From Ichthyophthirius multifiliis (taxonomy: Eukaryota; Ciliophora; Oligohymenophorea; Hymenostomatida), in contig NW_004085992.1 in the NCBI RefSeq assembly GCF_000220395.1, positions 1 to 46,403 of the forward strand: a stretch of DNA of 46,403 nt, read 5' to 3'. Numbering within the stretch: the stretch's first letter is position 1; each line of letters opens with the position of its first letter. Below the pieces are notes generated by a model. It was not told where the DNA came from. It saw only the letters and a list, made by a program, of their open reading frames with translations, and did no database searches. Shown one piece after another: positions 23,580 to 35,670 of the stretch. A program made the position numbers and the translations under genes.

Positions 23580-24212
23580 AAAAAAAATTCTTTTATAATT
23601 TTGAGACAAATTTGTTTAAATATTTAATGATAAATTAAAAAAAAAAAAAAATATAAAAATATTTATATTAATAAAAAAAATATATTTATATGTTTATATA
23701 TTAATATTATTAATATATATATATATATAAATAATTTTCTCTGTTCTTTAATTTTAGCCTATAATTGTATATTATCTAAATGAATAAAAGTTGTTTTTAA
23801 ATTTACTAATATATAAATAACCTGAAAATTTTAACATATAATTAATATTAAAGCTATAATTTTATATTTAACATATTTTTTATTTTTTTTATATAAATTT
23901 TTAGAATTTTCTATTTCTATAATTTTTATTCTTTTATTATACTTTATTATTTTTGATATAAAATTTCTGATCTCGAAATTTTTTTTTTTGAACATAGTCT
24001 ATTTTATATAAGAAGCATAACATATATCAGAAAAACTAATATTAATATGAAATAAATTATAATTAAATTACAATTATCAAAAATATATCTTCTATAACGC
24101 CATTTAAGTATAAACTAAATTTTAAATTTAATTTTCCTTCATATTCGAAAAATACAAATAAAACTTTTAAATACACTTCAAAGATTAATACTTCATCCAA
24201 ATAAACACAAAA
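23580..24212. other. Intergenic
   Basis: 633 bases downstream of Rab6 with short (TA)n stretches and no coding signal. Confidence 0.55.
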
Positions 24213-24704
24213 ATGTCTTTTAAAGAATTATTGCTAAAAAAAATGTTCTATGGCTACAAAAATATAACAAAGTAATCATCATGTGTATAAATAATACCCC
24301 AGTATCATTTTAGAAATAAAAATATCTAATAAAATTTGAAATATATTTAAATATTATATGGCAATTTTTTAAGTACTATAAATTCGCCTTAATAAAAGCT
24401 CTTTATAAAATAAGAGAATATTCTTTATGAAAAAAAACAAGAATTCATCGAAAAAATCCCTTATAAATACTTGATTATAGACGATGATATAAATGGCAAT
24501 TTAAATCAAAAAGAATCTTATATAGGAGAGTTATAAAAAAAAAATACTGGTATAGATTTAATTGTTAATGATATAATTTATACTTATAATATTAAAAAAA
24601 ATTCTGTTTATTTTGGATATTTTAGGATGGAAAAAATTTTATATTTTTTTGAACTTTTTTTGGATTTTTTTTTTATAATTTTTTAATAATTCAGGTTTTT
24701 ATGA
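24213..24704 (+). CDS. Possible small hypothetical gene
   Basis: With the ciliate code, ATG 24213 to TGA 24704 is open for 164 codons. The stretch KIPYKYLIIDDDINGNLNQK to GIDLIVNDIIYTY has varied amino acids and higher G+C than its surroundings, as in real exons here. The C-terminal part is only Phe/Leu from T runs, so the true end may be earlier or spliced. No family recognised. At this base composition an ORF of this length can occur by chance, so this is a weak call. Confidence 0.3.
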
Positions 24705-24909
24705 CTTTTTTATAATGTTAAGTTTCGTTATAATTTTTACTATATTAATGTATGTGCGTGATTTAATACACTTTTTGAACATTTTTTAATATCTATGTTC
24801 GATTAGATTATATAATTAATTGATAATTTTATATAATAATAATAATTTTCATAATTATTATGAAATATATATACATATATATATATTTTTATTTTTAATA
24901 TAAGTTTTT

Positions 24910-26327
24910 TCATTTTTATTATATATCTTCTTCTTCTAGTGGTAATAAATAATCCCAAAATTCATCTTCTGTTAATAAAGGTATTTTTCCTAATTCTAAA
25001 TTATCCATTACATTTTTATAACTTTTATGTCCAACTAATGCACCTATAAATTTAATAATAAAATAAATAAATGTATTATTTAATGATATTGCTTTTTATA
25101 TATTCAGATATATGTTTTATAATAAATAAAATATAATAAAATGTCAATAGAAAATATGTAATTAAATACATTTTCATTATATTATATTTTTTAAAAAGGA
25201 AGTAAAAATATAAAAAAAAAGTGAAAAAGATATATATAAATTACTGCATATAGAAGTGGATGGTATTGATCTAATTAATTATAAATGCCTAGTGGCATTA
25301 CTTTTACATTATTTAAAGATATCTCCTTATAAGGGAGATTAAAATAGTTTGCCACCCATCAAAGTCGAACTTACAATAACATTAATTTCTAATTCTCTAG
25401 CAACTCTTAATAATTGTAAATCTTAATTTTAAAATTTCTACCATTTCTCAGAAAAACATTCAGCCATCATAATATTAATCTAAAAAAAGTATGATCATTA
25501 AATATAAATATAAATATTATATATATATATATATTATGTATTTTTATATATATTTTAATATACAGGTAATTATATAAATTTAAATCCGTTATTTTTTCCT
25601 CCAATTTTTTCAGCTAATTATACTACTTTTTCTAAGCTTAAATGAATTTTTTCTTCGTTTGGAGGAGATCTAAAAGCCAACCAAGTTGCTATTCCGTAAT
25701 TTTTTATTTTTTTTAACTATATTTATCTTTCTAAAAACTCAAAAGCTTATTGTAATTTTTTCCAATATACCTTTTCGCCTAAAACAGGCATTTGTACTTC
25801 AGAAGTATTATGTAAATAATATAAATCTAGACATTCAACTCCTAAATTATCTAAACTTTTTTCTAAAACTTCCTCTAAATAATTTGGATGCATACAATGG
25901 CAATTTCCAACAATATCATCTTATTTTATTTTTCCTTTATTTATTAGTTCATTTACTAATACTTAACTAGGAATTCCCTAATCAGCATCTTCTGGTAAAA
26001 AACCGCCTTTTGAGCATAAAAAATACTCATCTCTGCCTATTTTTTCGACGTTATGTAAATACTATAAAGCCGCTCCTATACTTCTTTCAGATTTTTAATA
26101 TCTGTAATTTATTGCAGTATCAATTACATTTATACTACCTGATTTTAAACTATTAATTAATGCATTAAACATCTATTTTTATATATATATATAAATATAC
26201 TATAAAAAAATAACTTTAATATCATCTTCTTATTCTGGTATTCCTTAATAAGAACCAAATCCTATGCTTGTTAAAGTTAAATCAGATTTAAATGGAATTT
26301 TATAATTTTTAGGATGTACTTTTAGTA

Positions 26328-26371
<44 letters not shown>

Positions 26372-26573
26372 TTTAACTATTTTAAGAAATATGATTATTT
26401 TTATAATTTTATGTTCCTTATTATGTAGAATAACCTTAAAGTTTAATTAGTTATTTTATTTTATATAAATTTAAAAATTAATCCTTTAACTCAATTGTGT
26501 ATTTATCTTAAAGGAAACTATTTTCTTTTGTCGAAAATTTATTTATGTTTTTTTTTATTATATTACTTATCAT
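24910..26573 (-). CDS. Aldo/keto reductase family oxidoreductase
   Basis: NADPH-dependent carbonyl reductase or alcohol dehydrogenase type, substrate unknown. Exons 26573-26435, 26318-26215, 26172-25564, 25479-25245 and 25043-24910 sum to 407 codons (406 residues). The AKR catalytic tetrad is visible: Asp99 and Tyr104 in DTAINYR, Lys136 in FLCSKGGF, and His202 in DLYYLHNTSE. Other family blocks are SIGFGSYQGIP near the N-terminus, GIATWLAFR, SSTLMGGKL and GHKSYKNVMDNL, the last being the nucleotide-binding end of the barrel. It is longer than a minimal AKR (about 320) because of a 60-residue N-terminal extension and insertions. The N-terminus is Lys/Asn-rich and could be a targeting peptide (speculative). 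It is head-to-head with the next gene at only 127 bases. Confidence 0.92.
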
Positions 26574-26700
26574 TTTTTTTTTTTTTTTTTTTTTCGAATA
26601 CATATATCTATATATATACTACTTTTATTTTTTTTTATAAATTAAAATTTTATTATAATTAAATAAATTTATTGATTTTTTTTTTTTTTAAATAAATAAT
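26574..26700. promoter_or_regulatory. Very short divergent promoter region, inferred
   Basis: Only 127 bases separate the start codons of the aldo/keto reductase and the tail-anchored protein, so the two genes probably share a bidirectional promoter. The stretch is T-runs and A-runs with no nameable site. Confidence 0.45.
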
Positions 26701-27017
26701 ATGGAAGAATATAGGTAATAAATGTCAATAAAAAATTAGAGAGGAGATTCTACGTTTTAAATGAAGTATTTTTTTAAAAATAAAATGTAGTGTTTAATTA
26801 TAAATAAAAAGAAATAAGTCATCAACTAGAATTAATTAATAAAATAATTAAATACAGTAAGAGCATAATAATTATACATCCCAACTATAGGAATAATAAA
26901 ACATATAAGCATTAAATATAGAACATTTAAGCTAAAATGAATAAATATAACAATAAAATAGTTCTGCTTATTTATAAAATAATTAAGAAAGTATATTTTA
27001 TTTATATATATATATAT

Positions 27018-27063
<46 letters not shown>

Positions 27064-27230
27064 ATGTAGAAATTAAATAATTAGTAGATAATGTTGATAT
27101 TGAATAATAAAACAAATATACAAAAAAATTTGAATTTTTATGGAAAAAAAGTCATATATTTAAAGCTTTTTCAATAACAAATTATATACTTTTATTAATA
27201 ATTGTTATATATATAATTTTATCAAAGTGA
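26701..27230 (+). CDS. Small tail-anchored membrane protein, SNARE-like at best
   Basis: Exons 26701-26765, 26812-26990 and 27064-27230 sum to 137 codons (136 residues). The N-terminal two thirds is hydrophilic and Gln/Asn-rich with a predicted helix (ALNIEHLSQNEQIQQQ, then VEIKQLVDNVDIEQQ). The C-terminus is one hydrophobic helix, ITNYILLLIIVIYIILSK, with nothing after it, so it is a tail anchor. This size and layout resemble Bet1-type or other single-helix SNAREs, but I cannot align the central layer residue with certainty. The function is left open. Confidence 0.7.
26991..27063 (+). repeat. (TA)n-rich intron of the tail-anchored gene
   Basis: Intron 2 is mostly TA repeats, from about 27007 to 27060, between GTATAT and AAAG. 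Removing it keeps the reading frame. Confidence 0.75.
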
Positions 27231-27338
27231 AAAAAAACAAAACATAAAATAAAAAAAAATATTTAAAAAAAAAATAAAAATAAAATAAAATTTAAATTAT
27301 TATTTTATTTAAAATTTAAAAAATATTAATAAAAAAAA

Positions 27339-28187
27339 ATGTCATTTAGATGTAAAAATAATAAAAATATTTTTTATTTTTTTTTAAAAAAAAAAAACAA
27401 AACAAAAAAGCATCGCCAAATAACGATAGAATATAAAAAATAAGCGAAAAGTTAAATTATATCCAAAGTAATGTTTATGAAAAAGGAAAAACTTAAAAAA
27501 TTGATTTTACTGAAGAAAAAGCAAATGACTTGGAAGAACAAATAAACGAATATGAAGAAAAACTAGAAAAGAAGATAAAAACCATAAAAGATACAATATA
27601 ATAATTATCCAAATTTATATAAGAAGATAGATTTTTGAGAGATTCTCAATTTGAAAAAAAATAAAAAGACATATATGTTTTAGATTAGAAATTATCATAA
27701 TTATTAGAGAATGAAATAATAGTAAAATAAAAATGTTATATATATAAATATTTATATAAAAATATAATAAATAATTATAGGCTAGAAAAGATGGTGAAAA
27801 TAAAATATTTAGAATAATTGATGATAAAGTTAATTTAATAAAAGATGAAATTTTAAATGAAAATAAAATTAGAAGTGACACAATAGAAGAATTACATTAA
27901 AAGTTAGAAAATGAATTACCGAAATTAAGTAATGATATAAATAATGAAAAAAACGAAAGAGAAGAAATGGATTAAAATATAATGAAAAAAACAACTGAAG
28001 AATTATTAAAATTAAATAATATAATATAATAAGAAAAGAAAGAAAGGGATGATAGTGAATAGTCAATTTTTAGTATGTTAAAAGAAGTTGTAAATAGAAT
28101 TAAAAATGAAATTGAAACAGAAAAAAAAATAGGTATTTTTATTAAAATAAATTATATCTATAAATAAATTAATATTAAAATATTAAA

Positions 28188-28218
<31 letters not shown>

Positions 28219-28305
28219 TTTTATTAAAGGGAAAATACAGAATAAGCTTTATTGAATTTACTAGAAGACACTTGTGAAAAATTAAACGCTGCCTCTTTGG
28301 CTTGA
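27339..28305 (+). CDS. SF-assemblin (striated fibre assemblin)
   Basis: Structural protein of striated fibres (rootlets) attached to basal bodies. Exons 27339-27351, 27411-27721, 27781-28132 and 28241-28305 sum to 247 codons (246 residues). After a short Ser/Asn head the chain is almost entirely coiled coil with 29-residue-like periodicity (ISEKLNYIQSNVYEKGKTQK, EEQINEYEEKLEKKI). It ends in the family signature EQALLNLLEDTCEKLNAASLA. The first exon is only 13 bases (ATG plus three codons and one base). The last intron uses the acceptor ATACAG at 28240; the earlier acceptor at 28229 would leave the frame off by one, although it would add the family-typical R-E-N-T. The gene follows the tail-anchored gene by 108 bases, same strand. 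Confidence 0.93.
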
Positions 28306-28953
28306 TTTATTTTTGAAAAATAATTTTATAATCATTTTTATTTTTTATTTTTTTTTTATTTTTTTTTTATTTTTTTTAACATATATTGATATATTATTTA
28401 GCACTTAATATTTTTATTTTTAAATAAAATGCATCAATCAAATAGAAAATAAAAATTAAATATAATATATATTATAATTTATATATTATATATTATATAA
28501 ATTTTATTTTTTAAACACAAATAAATATTTTTAATTTTTCTAATAAAATATTATATATAATATTTTTACTATTAAAGTTATAAGTTAAAAAAATGTTTTT
28601 TTTAATAATATTCATTAAATTTGAATAAAAATAAAATGAAAAACTATAAATAATTATCAGATTATTATTAATTTAAATATATTAAAAATTTGCTTAAATA
28701 AAATTCATTTAAATATTAAAATTATTTATATTTTTTTTTTAATTTAAATAAAATAAAAATATTTTAAATTAATAATAAAAATAACAATAAAATGTCTTTT
28801 ATATTAAAAATAATAACAAAATAAAAATAGACGTTATAATTTTAATATATTAAAAAAAAACTATAATAAAGGTAATAAAATAAGAATATATATTTATTTA
28901 TATGTTAATATATATATTGCTTATATATCAAAATTATTCAAAAATAAAAAAAA
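28306..28953. other. Intergenic, convergent gene ends
   Basis: 648 bases between the SF-assemblin stop and the cyclin stop. A short ATG-led open stretch at about 28792-28870 is too small to call. Otherwise only A/T runs. Confidence 0.55.
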
Positions 28954-29573
28954 TCATTCACTTATTTATTAAGATTCAAGTAATTTTTCACGATATTTAT
29001 AAAAAATAGAGGGATGAATATGTAATCTAAAGTTTATTAATTATAAAAAATCTCTCTCCAACTAATTAATTTCTTAAATTGAAATTCCCCCAACTTTCCC
29101 ATAATACTCATTATTATAATATCTATCATCATAAAATTTAATAGAAAGCATAATTGATGTTATTAAAACTCTTTTTTTTAAATTAAAATGTTTTTAATCA
29201 TACAAAATATATATAAATATATATATATATACCTATGAATATTATAACTGTTTAATAAAAAATTTTTATGTCTTTCAGTCAACCTATCTATATATATTAA
29301 TGCAAGAATAAAACTTTCTTATGCACAATTTGAACATTTATGTATTCTTAACAAATAATCTTTTATAGAAATATTGGGAATGCTTTTCCCATGGAAATTT
29401 GATATGAATTCGATTGGTAATTTATCGTATTATTATATAATTTCAGTTAATATATTTGCTATAATTTCTATTAAGTCATTATCTTCTATAATTTACTTTC
29501 CATTTACTTCATAAATTTATTTGTATTATATTCTTTCGTTTTGGACCTTTATATTATCTAATTCTAAATTCAT
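28954..29573 (-). CDS. PHO80/cyclin-P-type cyclin
   Basis: Regulatory subunit of a cyclin-dependent kinase. Exons 29573-29233 and 29170-28954 sum to 186 codons (185 residues). The single cyclin box shows the PHO80/cyclin-U signatures: SIKDYLLRIHKCSNCAQESF, ILALIYIDRL, SYNIHRVLITSIMLSIKFYD and YYGKVGGISIQEINQLERDF, then LQLINFRLHI. Lys and Glu of the KFYDD...EINQLE region, typical of the CDK interface, are present. Length fits the short single-box cyclins of plants, trypanosomes and ciliates. Both junctions keep phase. It is divergent from the phosphatase gene at 30106. Confidence 0.94.
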
Positions 29574-30105
29574 TTTATATTTTTATGAAATAAAATAATG
29601 TTTATTAATATATATAAATTTTATTAATAATTTTTATTTTTTATTTTTTCGTTTAAATAAGTAATTTATTTCGAGCTTTATATATTTTTTAATTTTTTAT
29701 ATTTAAATATATAATTATTATATTATTAATAAATATTTAATATTTTTCATAATTTAATATAATATTAATATATATTAATTAAAAAAAAAATTAATCATTA
29801 ATATATTTTTTTTTTTATCATACAAATACTGATAATTTCTTTTTTTATAAAAAATAATAAATAAATATATAATTTAAAATAAAAAAGAAAAAAATAATAT
29901 ATATATACTTGAATTTTATAAATAGTTTAATATTTTTTTATTTTTTAAAAAATAATTAAAATAAAAATTACTTTTACTTATTAATAAATTTGTCTAATAT
30001 ATTTTAATAATATATATATAAAATATATAAAGATAACAATATACATATTTATACTTATTTTATATATATATTATATAAAAAACATTTAATTAAAAAAGAA
30101 AAAAT
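29574..30105. other. Intergenic, between divergent genes
   Basis: 532 bases between divergent start codons; very A/T-rich, no recognisable site. Confidence 0.55.
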
Positions 30106-30797
30106 ATGTAAAAAAAAGAAAATTATCATAATTTAGTAGAAATTTAAACTTAAATAAATGATCAAATATCAAATTCAAATAAATAATTAATAAAGTTATT
30201 TAAAATAATTAACAATATATTTTATTTTAGATTTAAAATTTATTATAAATAGTATTCCCAGTTTCATTTAAAAACTTTGTAATTGTTTTAAAAACTAATA
30301 AATGTAAAAAATAATTATTTTCCATAAAAATACAAAATAAAAAAATACAAAATAAAAAAATGAATACAATATTTTTCTCAAATTAAATAAAGTTTTCCTT
30401 CAAATTAAGTTATAAGTGAATTTATTGAAGGAATCTAATAAAATCCAATAAAATTACCAGAAAAAAGTGATTAAAAAAAACATTGGTGTTAGATTTAGAC
30501 TAAACCATAATTATATCCTCATATAATAAATTTAAAAATTATGATCTGAGCATTAATGTATACTGAAAAAAATAAAAAACCCCAAATATAAATATATAAA
30601 AATAAAATAAAAAATATATACATTATTATTGATTTTAAATAATAAATAAAAAATAAAAATAATAAAGGTTAAACTAAAAAACAAGAATCAAAAAACTATA
30701 TGGATAAAATATAGACCTGGTATATACTAATTATTATAAGAATTAAAGGATTTATATGAAATAATTATATTTACGAATAGTGTTAGAGAAGTATTAA

Positions 30798-30869
<72 letters not shown>

Positions 30870-31872
30870 AATCTAATAAAAGTATGCAGATATAATATTA
30901 GATAATATAGATAAAGAAAAATTCATATCTTTTCGATTATTTAGAGAAAATTGTACATTTTAAAATACTGGTCAAATAAAAAAAGACATATATACTCTAA
31001 ATAGAAAACCATAGGATATAATAATAATAAGTGTAAGAAAAATACTAAAAAAACAATATTTTGTTTGTTTATATATATAAAATTAATAATAGAATTAAAA
31101 TAGTAACTTTATAAATTGTGAATAAAACGAGATAAAACTAGAAACCTTTACTATAAAAAATAGTAATTAGGATATCGAATTAAAAAATATAATTGCTTTT
31201 TTGTAATTTTTGAGTACTTTTAAAGACGTTCGAAATGTAAATGTGAATTATTAGAAATTTTGTACCGATAAACCTATAGAATATTTAATTACTAACAATT
31301 CGAAAAATATATATAATGATAGATTATCTACAGAAAAAACAGAGAGTAAAATCGAATAAATAGAAATGAAATTTATTGATAACTCAAAATCTTCACATGG
31401 GTAAACAATAAAAATAGAAAATAATGAATAATAAAAAAATACTTAACCTTCTAATAAAGTTCATTTCGAAGATGATATTGATACTGCTATTAAAATATAA
31501 GAAAAAATTAATCAAAAAGAAAGTAAATAAAAAACTAATTTGGAACTTGAAAATATTAAAAAATAAGTTTATGATACAATTATTTTCTAATTTAATAATA
31601 AAAATAATAATAATCATAATAATAAAAATAATATTAATAAATGGCATGAATAAAATTTACTTGAATCTAAAAATAGTTAAAATACATATAATACTTAAGA
31701 GATTACTTAAAATACTTAAGAGATTTCTTATAGTAATATATCTAAAAATACTCTATATCATTCAAATAATAATAAAGAACTAAGTAAACATTATGAGAAA
31801 CTTATATAAAATAAATTTAGAAGAATTAGTTAAAATTAAAAAAAAAAGAATTTAATTTTATACCTAAAGTGA
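30106..31872 (+). CDS. SCP/NIF-type protein phosphatase (FCP1 homology domain)
   Basis: HAD-family Ser/Thr phosphatase related to CTD small phosphatases. The catalytic motif is KTLVLDLDQTIIISS (DxDxT). Further blocks are TIWIKYRPG, YEIIIFTNSVREYADIILDN, FRLFRENC, KDIYTLNR, DIELKNIIAFLQFLSTFKDV. Exons 30668-30790, 30883-31032 and 31093-31872 are in phase; the C-terminal 200 residues are a hydrophilic Asn/Lys/Gln-rich tail. The 5' part (30106-30193, 30230-30557) cannot be followed without at least two one-base offsets in homopolymer runs, a T5 at 30372-30376 and an A8 at 30473-30480; the second falls just before the catalytic motif. The exon 1 to exon 2 join is also off by one base. It is either a gene with base-call errors or one that recently began to decay. 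The long conserved 3' part argues for the former. Confidence 0.83.
30800..30866. repeat. (TA)n microsatellite in intron of the phosphatase gene
   Basis: About 30 TA units within intron 30791-30882. Splicing it out joins REVRE-type sequence ...NSVRE to YADIILDN in phase. Confidence 0.85.
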
Positions 31873-32430
31873 GTAAATAAATACTAATAATTTTGAATTA
31901 TTTAGAAAAGATTGATATTAAATTATTTATATTAGATTTTTTTAAAAATAAATATTATAAAATAGGCATAATAATGTATTTTAAAAATATAAAATGTAAT
32001 TATTAGGCAATAAATTTAATATTAATATATTATAGAAAAAAAAAAAAAAAAAATAAAATAAAATATAATTATTTTTTATATATAAAGTAAACATTTTATA
32101 AAAAAATAAATAATATATTAATAAAAAATAATTGTTTTTTTTGTTTTGTTTTGTTTTTTTTTTTTAAAAGAAACAAAAAATAATAATTAAATATATATTC
32201 ATAAAACATTTAATATATATAAGTGTATTTATCGTTTAATTTAAATATATAATATTTTATATAGTTATTTATATATATTATGTTATATATTTATCTTATT
32301 AATTCGTTATTACAAAGAGGGACAAAAAAGCTAATATATTTTTAAATGAAGTGAATTCTTTAAATAAATAAAATAAAAATAAAAAAAAAAAAATTATTAT
32401 TATTTCCGCCCTAATAATAAAAATAAATCT
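31873..32430. other. Intergenic, convergent gene ends
   Basis: 558 bases between two stop codons. It includes an A run of about 15 and a TTTTG repeat near 32137-32158. No gene seen. Confidence 0.55.
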
Positions 32431-34286
32431 TCATTACATAAGTTATTATTTAAATAAATTCATATTACTATTTACATATTAAAAATTATTAGTAAAATTA
32501 TTAAAGGAAATATTATTAATATTATGATTAAAAAATTTATTAATTTTTTATTAATTTTAACTTACTGGAATAACCTATAGATCAACCGCTTTTATTGATT
32601 TATCATATTTTCCTATATAATTTAAACAACTGAATTAAAATTTAATTTAATTTCCTTATTTTGAGCTTTTTAAAAATTCTTTTGTAATTCCAGCTTTTTG
32701 TAAATCATCATAGTGTACAAAAATATTAGTATTATCATTTTCCATTACAATAAATCCATAATTTTTATTCTCATCGAAAAATTTCAAAGTTCCAGTATAC
32801 TTCTGATTTGAAATTTCAAGTTATTATTATTAAAATTAATTTAAATTAGGAGTTGAATGTTATTGTTTTAAAGAATGATAATTCTATTAGTTATTTTCAA
32901 GTTTATTTTATTATATATCATCGTTATTTTATTATATTTATCCTTAATATCCTAACTATTTATTTAAAATTGGGACATTAAATTATTAAAAATTTGGGTT
33001 TAATAAATTAATTGCCTATATTTAATTTCCTTACCATTATTATTAAAATTATTAATTTTAAGCATTTAAATTTTAAACATTTTAATTAAATAATTAATTG
33101 TTTTCAATAAAACTTTCATTTTATTTATTTAACAATTTCTAAAAATGATAACTATCACTTTTATTATTTACACCACTTTCAAAACTTAAATTAGTATATA
33201 TATTAGTACTATTATTATTAAAACTTTTACTATCTTAATTCAAACTAAAGTCGATACCTCCAAAAAAGAATTCAGGCAACTCATATTTAAAAGAAGGTTA
33301 AAAAGGATTATATATTGGATTTTTAAATGTATCAGAAAGTGATTTTTTATGTTTTCTTTTAATAGAAGGTTATTTTTTTACATGATTAGTAGGTGATTCA
33401 TTTAATATCTAATTAAAATACATATAAATATATTATTTTATGATTTTAATACTAGATTATTCAAACTTTTTTCTATATTTTCTTATATAGTATCTTCTTC
33501 TATTTACAGATAATTTTCACCTATAATCTATTATTTTTTTATTTTTTTTTAAAAAAAATAAATAAATATTACATCGTTTCTAATTTATTCACTAATTATT
33601 ACTTTTTAATCATCCTTTAAAATCGAATCAAAATGACTACCGTCAGGTTATTAATATAAATTTATAAAACAATTTTAAAATCCGTTATTGATAAAATAAG
33701 ATGTTAAATATTATTATTCTATATTTATTTAATATACACAAATTTAAGATTTAAAAACTAAAGATGATAATTCTAAGTTAAGCTTTTTATTTTTTTATTA
33801 ATGTAAAATATAATAATATATTTTACTCTTTCAAAGCATTTTAAACTTGGATTTTAATAAAAATCATTTACATTTTATACATATTTTTCTAATTTTTTTG
33901 AAATAGTCTATTTTATAAAATAAGTGATTATTTATAAATTAAATATTATTATTTATATGGATATATAATTAATTTATTTTGTAAATTATATATTATACTT
34001 TTTCTTGAATTAAATATTTTAAATGCTCTATACATTTTTTCTATATTTTTTCCTAATGAATTGTGGAATTAAATGTTGATTAAGAAATAGATTTCATTAA
34101 ATTAAACTATCCCTTAATTTATTAAAAAAAAATTGTTAAAATAAAAATATCATTTACATTAATTTTTTTATTTATTAAAAAATGTAAAAAAAAGTAAATA
34201 TAAAATTTTAGAATTACATTTTGAATTTTTATTATTTAAAGATTATTATCAGCAAGCACTTATTCTAAAATATTGTTTATATCCAT
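32431..34286 (-). CDS. Cold-shock-domain nucleic-acid-binding protein
   Basis: Probable RNA- or single-strand-DNA-binding protein. Exons 34286-34218, 34112-33999, 33907-33827, 33782-33573, 33527-33453 and 33408-32431 are each a multiple of three and sum to 509 codons (508 residues). The N-terminal 190 residues are helical and charged (MDINNILEQVLADNNLQIIK). The middle is Asn/Ser/Gln-rich and disordered, with a basic patch KKQPSIKRKHKKS. Near residues 380-460 is one cold-shock domain: YTGTLKFFDENKNYGFIVME carries the RNP1-like NYGFI, and NIFVHYDDLQKAGI carries the RNP2-like IFVHY. The domain continues through FSCLNYIGKYDKSIKAVDLQ. The end is Asn-rich. A GTAAGT after VIP looks like a donor, but reading through it gives a clean short tail and TGA. 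Confidence 0.87.
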
Positions 34287-35413
34287 TAAAAAAAAATATT
34301 TCTTTTTTATTTTTTTTTATATTTTTGAACTTTATAATTTATTTCTTTATATATTTAATCTTTATATATTTAGATATTTGTTTTTTTAATTATCTTTATA
34401 AAATAAAATATAAATATTTTATATTTGTAAAAAGTACAAAATTAAATATATATATATTAAATGAGGAAGTAAATCAAATTTGATTATTATTATAATAATT
34501 TTAAAGACATATATAAATTTTATTTTTCTTTTACAATTTTTATTTTTGTTATTATATTTTTTTATAAAAAAAAAAAAAAAAAAAAATATTTAAAATATTT
34601 TTTATAGAAATAAATAAAAAATTCATAGTTTAATTAATATAATAATGTTCAGATATAAATAGATTAAAAAATAATTATTTTCATAAAAACAAATATAAAA
34701 ATAATATAATAAAATATATATTTATATATATATATATAATTTTATATATATATATATATATAATAATTATTATATATATATATATTTAAATATATGATAA
34801 TTTTTATTTTTATTTTTTTTTAATTTGAATTTTAAATAAAAATATTATTAAGAAATATTTATGTAATTTTTTTTAAATAATATAATTAAATTATAATTTT
34901 TTCTAAAAGCTTACTAAATAAATATAAATTTTTTTTTTTATACCTTTTAAAATTAATATATATTTTGTTTTTTTAATACTTATAATTATAAAGTTTAAAT
35001 AAAATTTTAATTTAATATTCTATTTATTAATTATCATTACTTAATTTTACAAAAATAATATAATAACATTCTATGTTAATTTATTATTAATATAATTTAT
35101 TTTATATTTATTTTTTATTAATTTTATTTATTATTTTCATGTTTTCATCTTTCTTTTAATCCGCTGTTTTACTTTAATTTATTTTATAAAATTATAATTT
35201 TTTTTTTAAAAAAAAAAATCAGTAGGTAGATAAAAATAAAACATTTATTAATTAAATAATTTTAAAATAAAAATTCATATATTATACATATATGTTTTTA
35301 TAAATATTATAAATAAAATAATTATTTGAACAAATATGGTCTTATAAAAAAAAATTAAAAGTAATTTATATACTTAATTTTATATACTAAATATAACTAT
35401 ATTTTTTCATACA

Positions 35414-35491
<78 letters not shown>

Positions 35492-35670
35492 ATACTATTC
35501 TCATAATTTTTTTTTATTTTTACTATATTTTTTGAAAAAAAATCTCTATAAAATAACAATAAAAATACAGAAATAAATTAGAATATCTATTTTGTTTTTT
35601 TATTGATATTTTTAAAAAATTTACATAAAAAATATTATAACTAAAAATAAGTAAAATATATATAAAATAA
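34287..35670. other. Intergenic 1.4 kb with large (TA)n tract
   Basis: No coding signal on either strand. (TA)n blocks lie near 34716-34790 and 35416-35486. Confidence 0.6.

Noticed and set aside
28120-28240. Apparent frameshift before the last exon of SF-assemblin
   Set aside because: Using the acceptor ATACAG at 28240 instead of TTAAAG at 28229 gives a clean frame.
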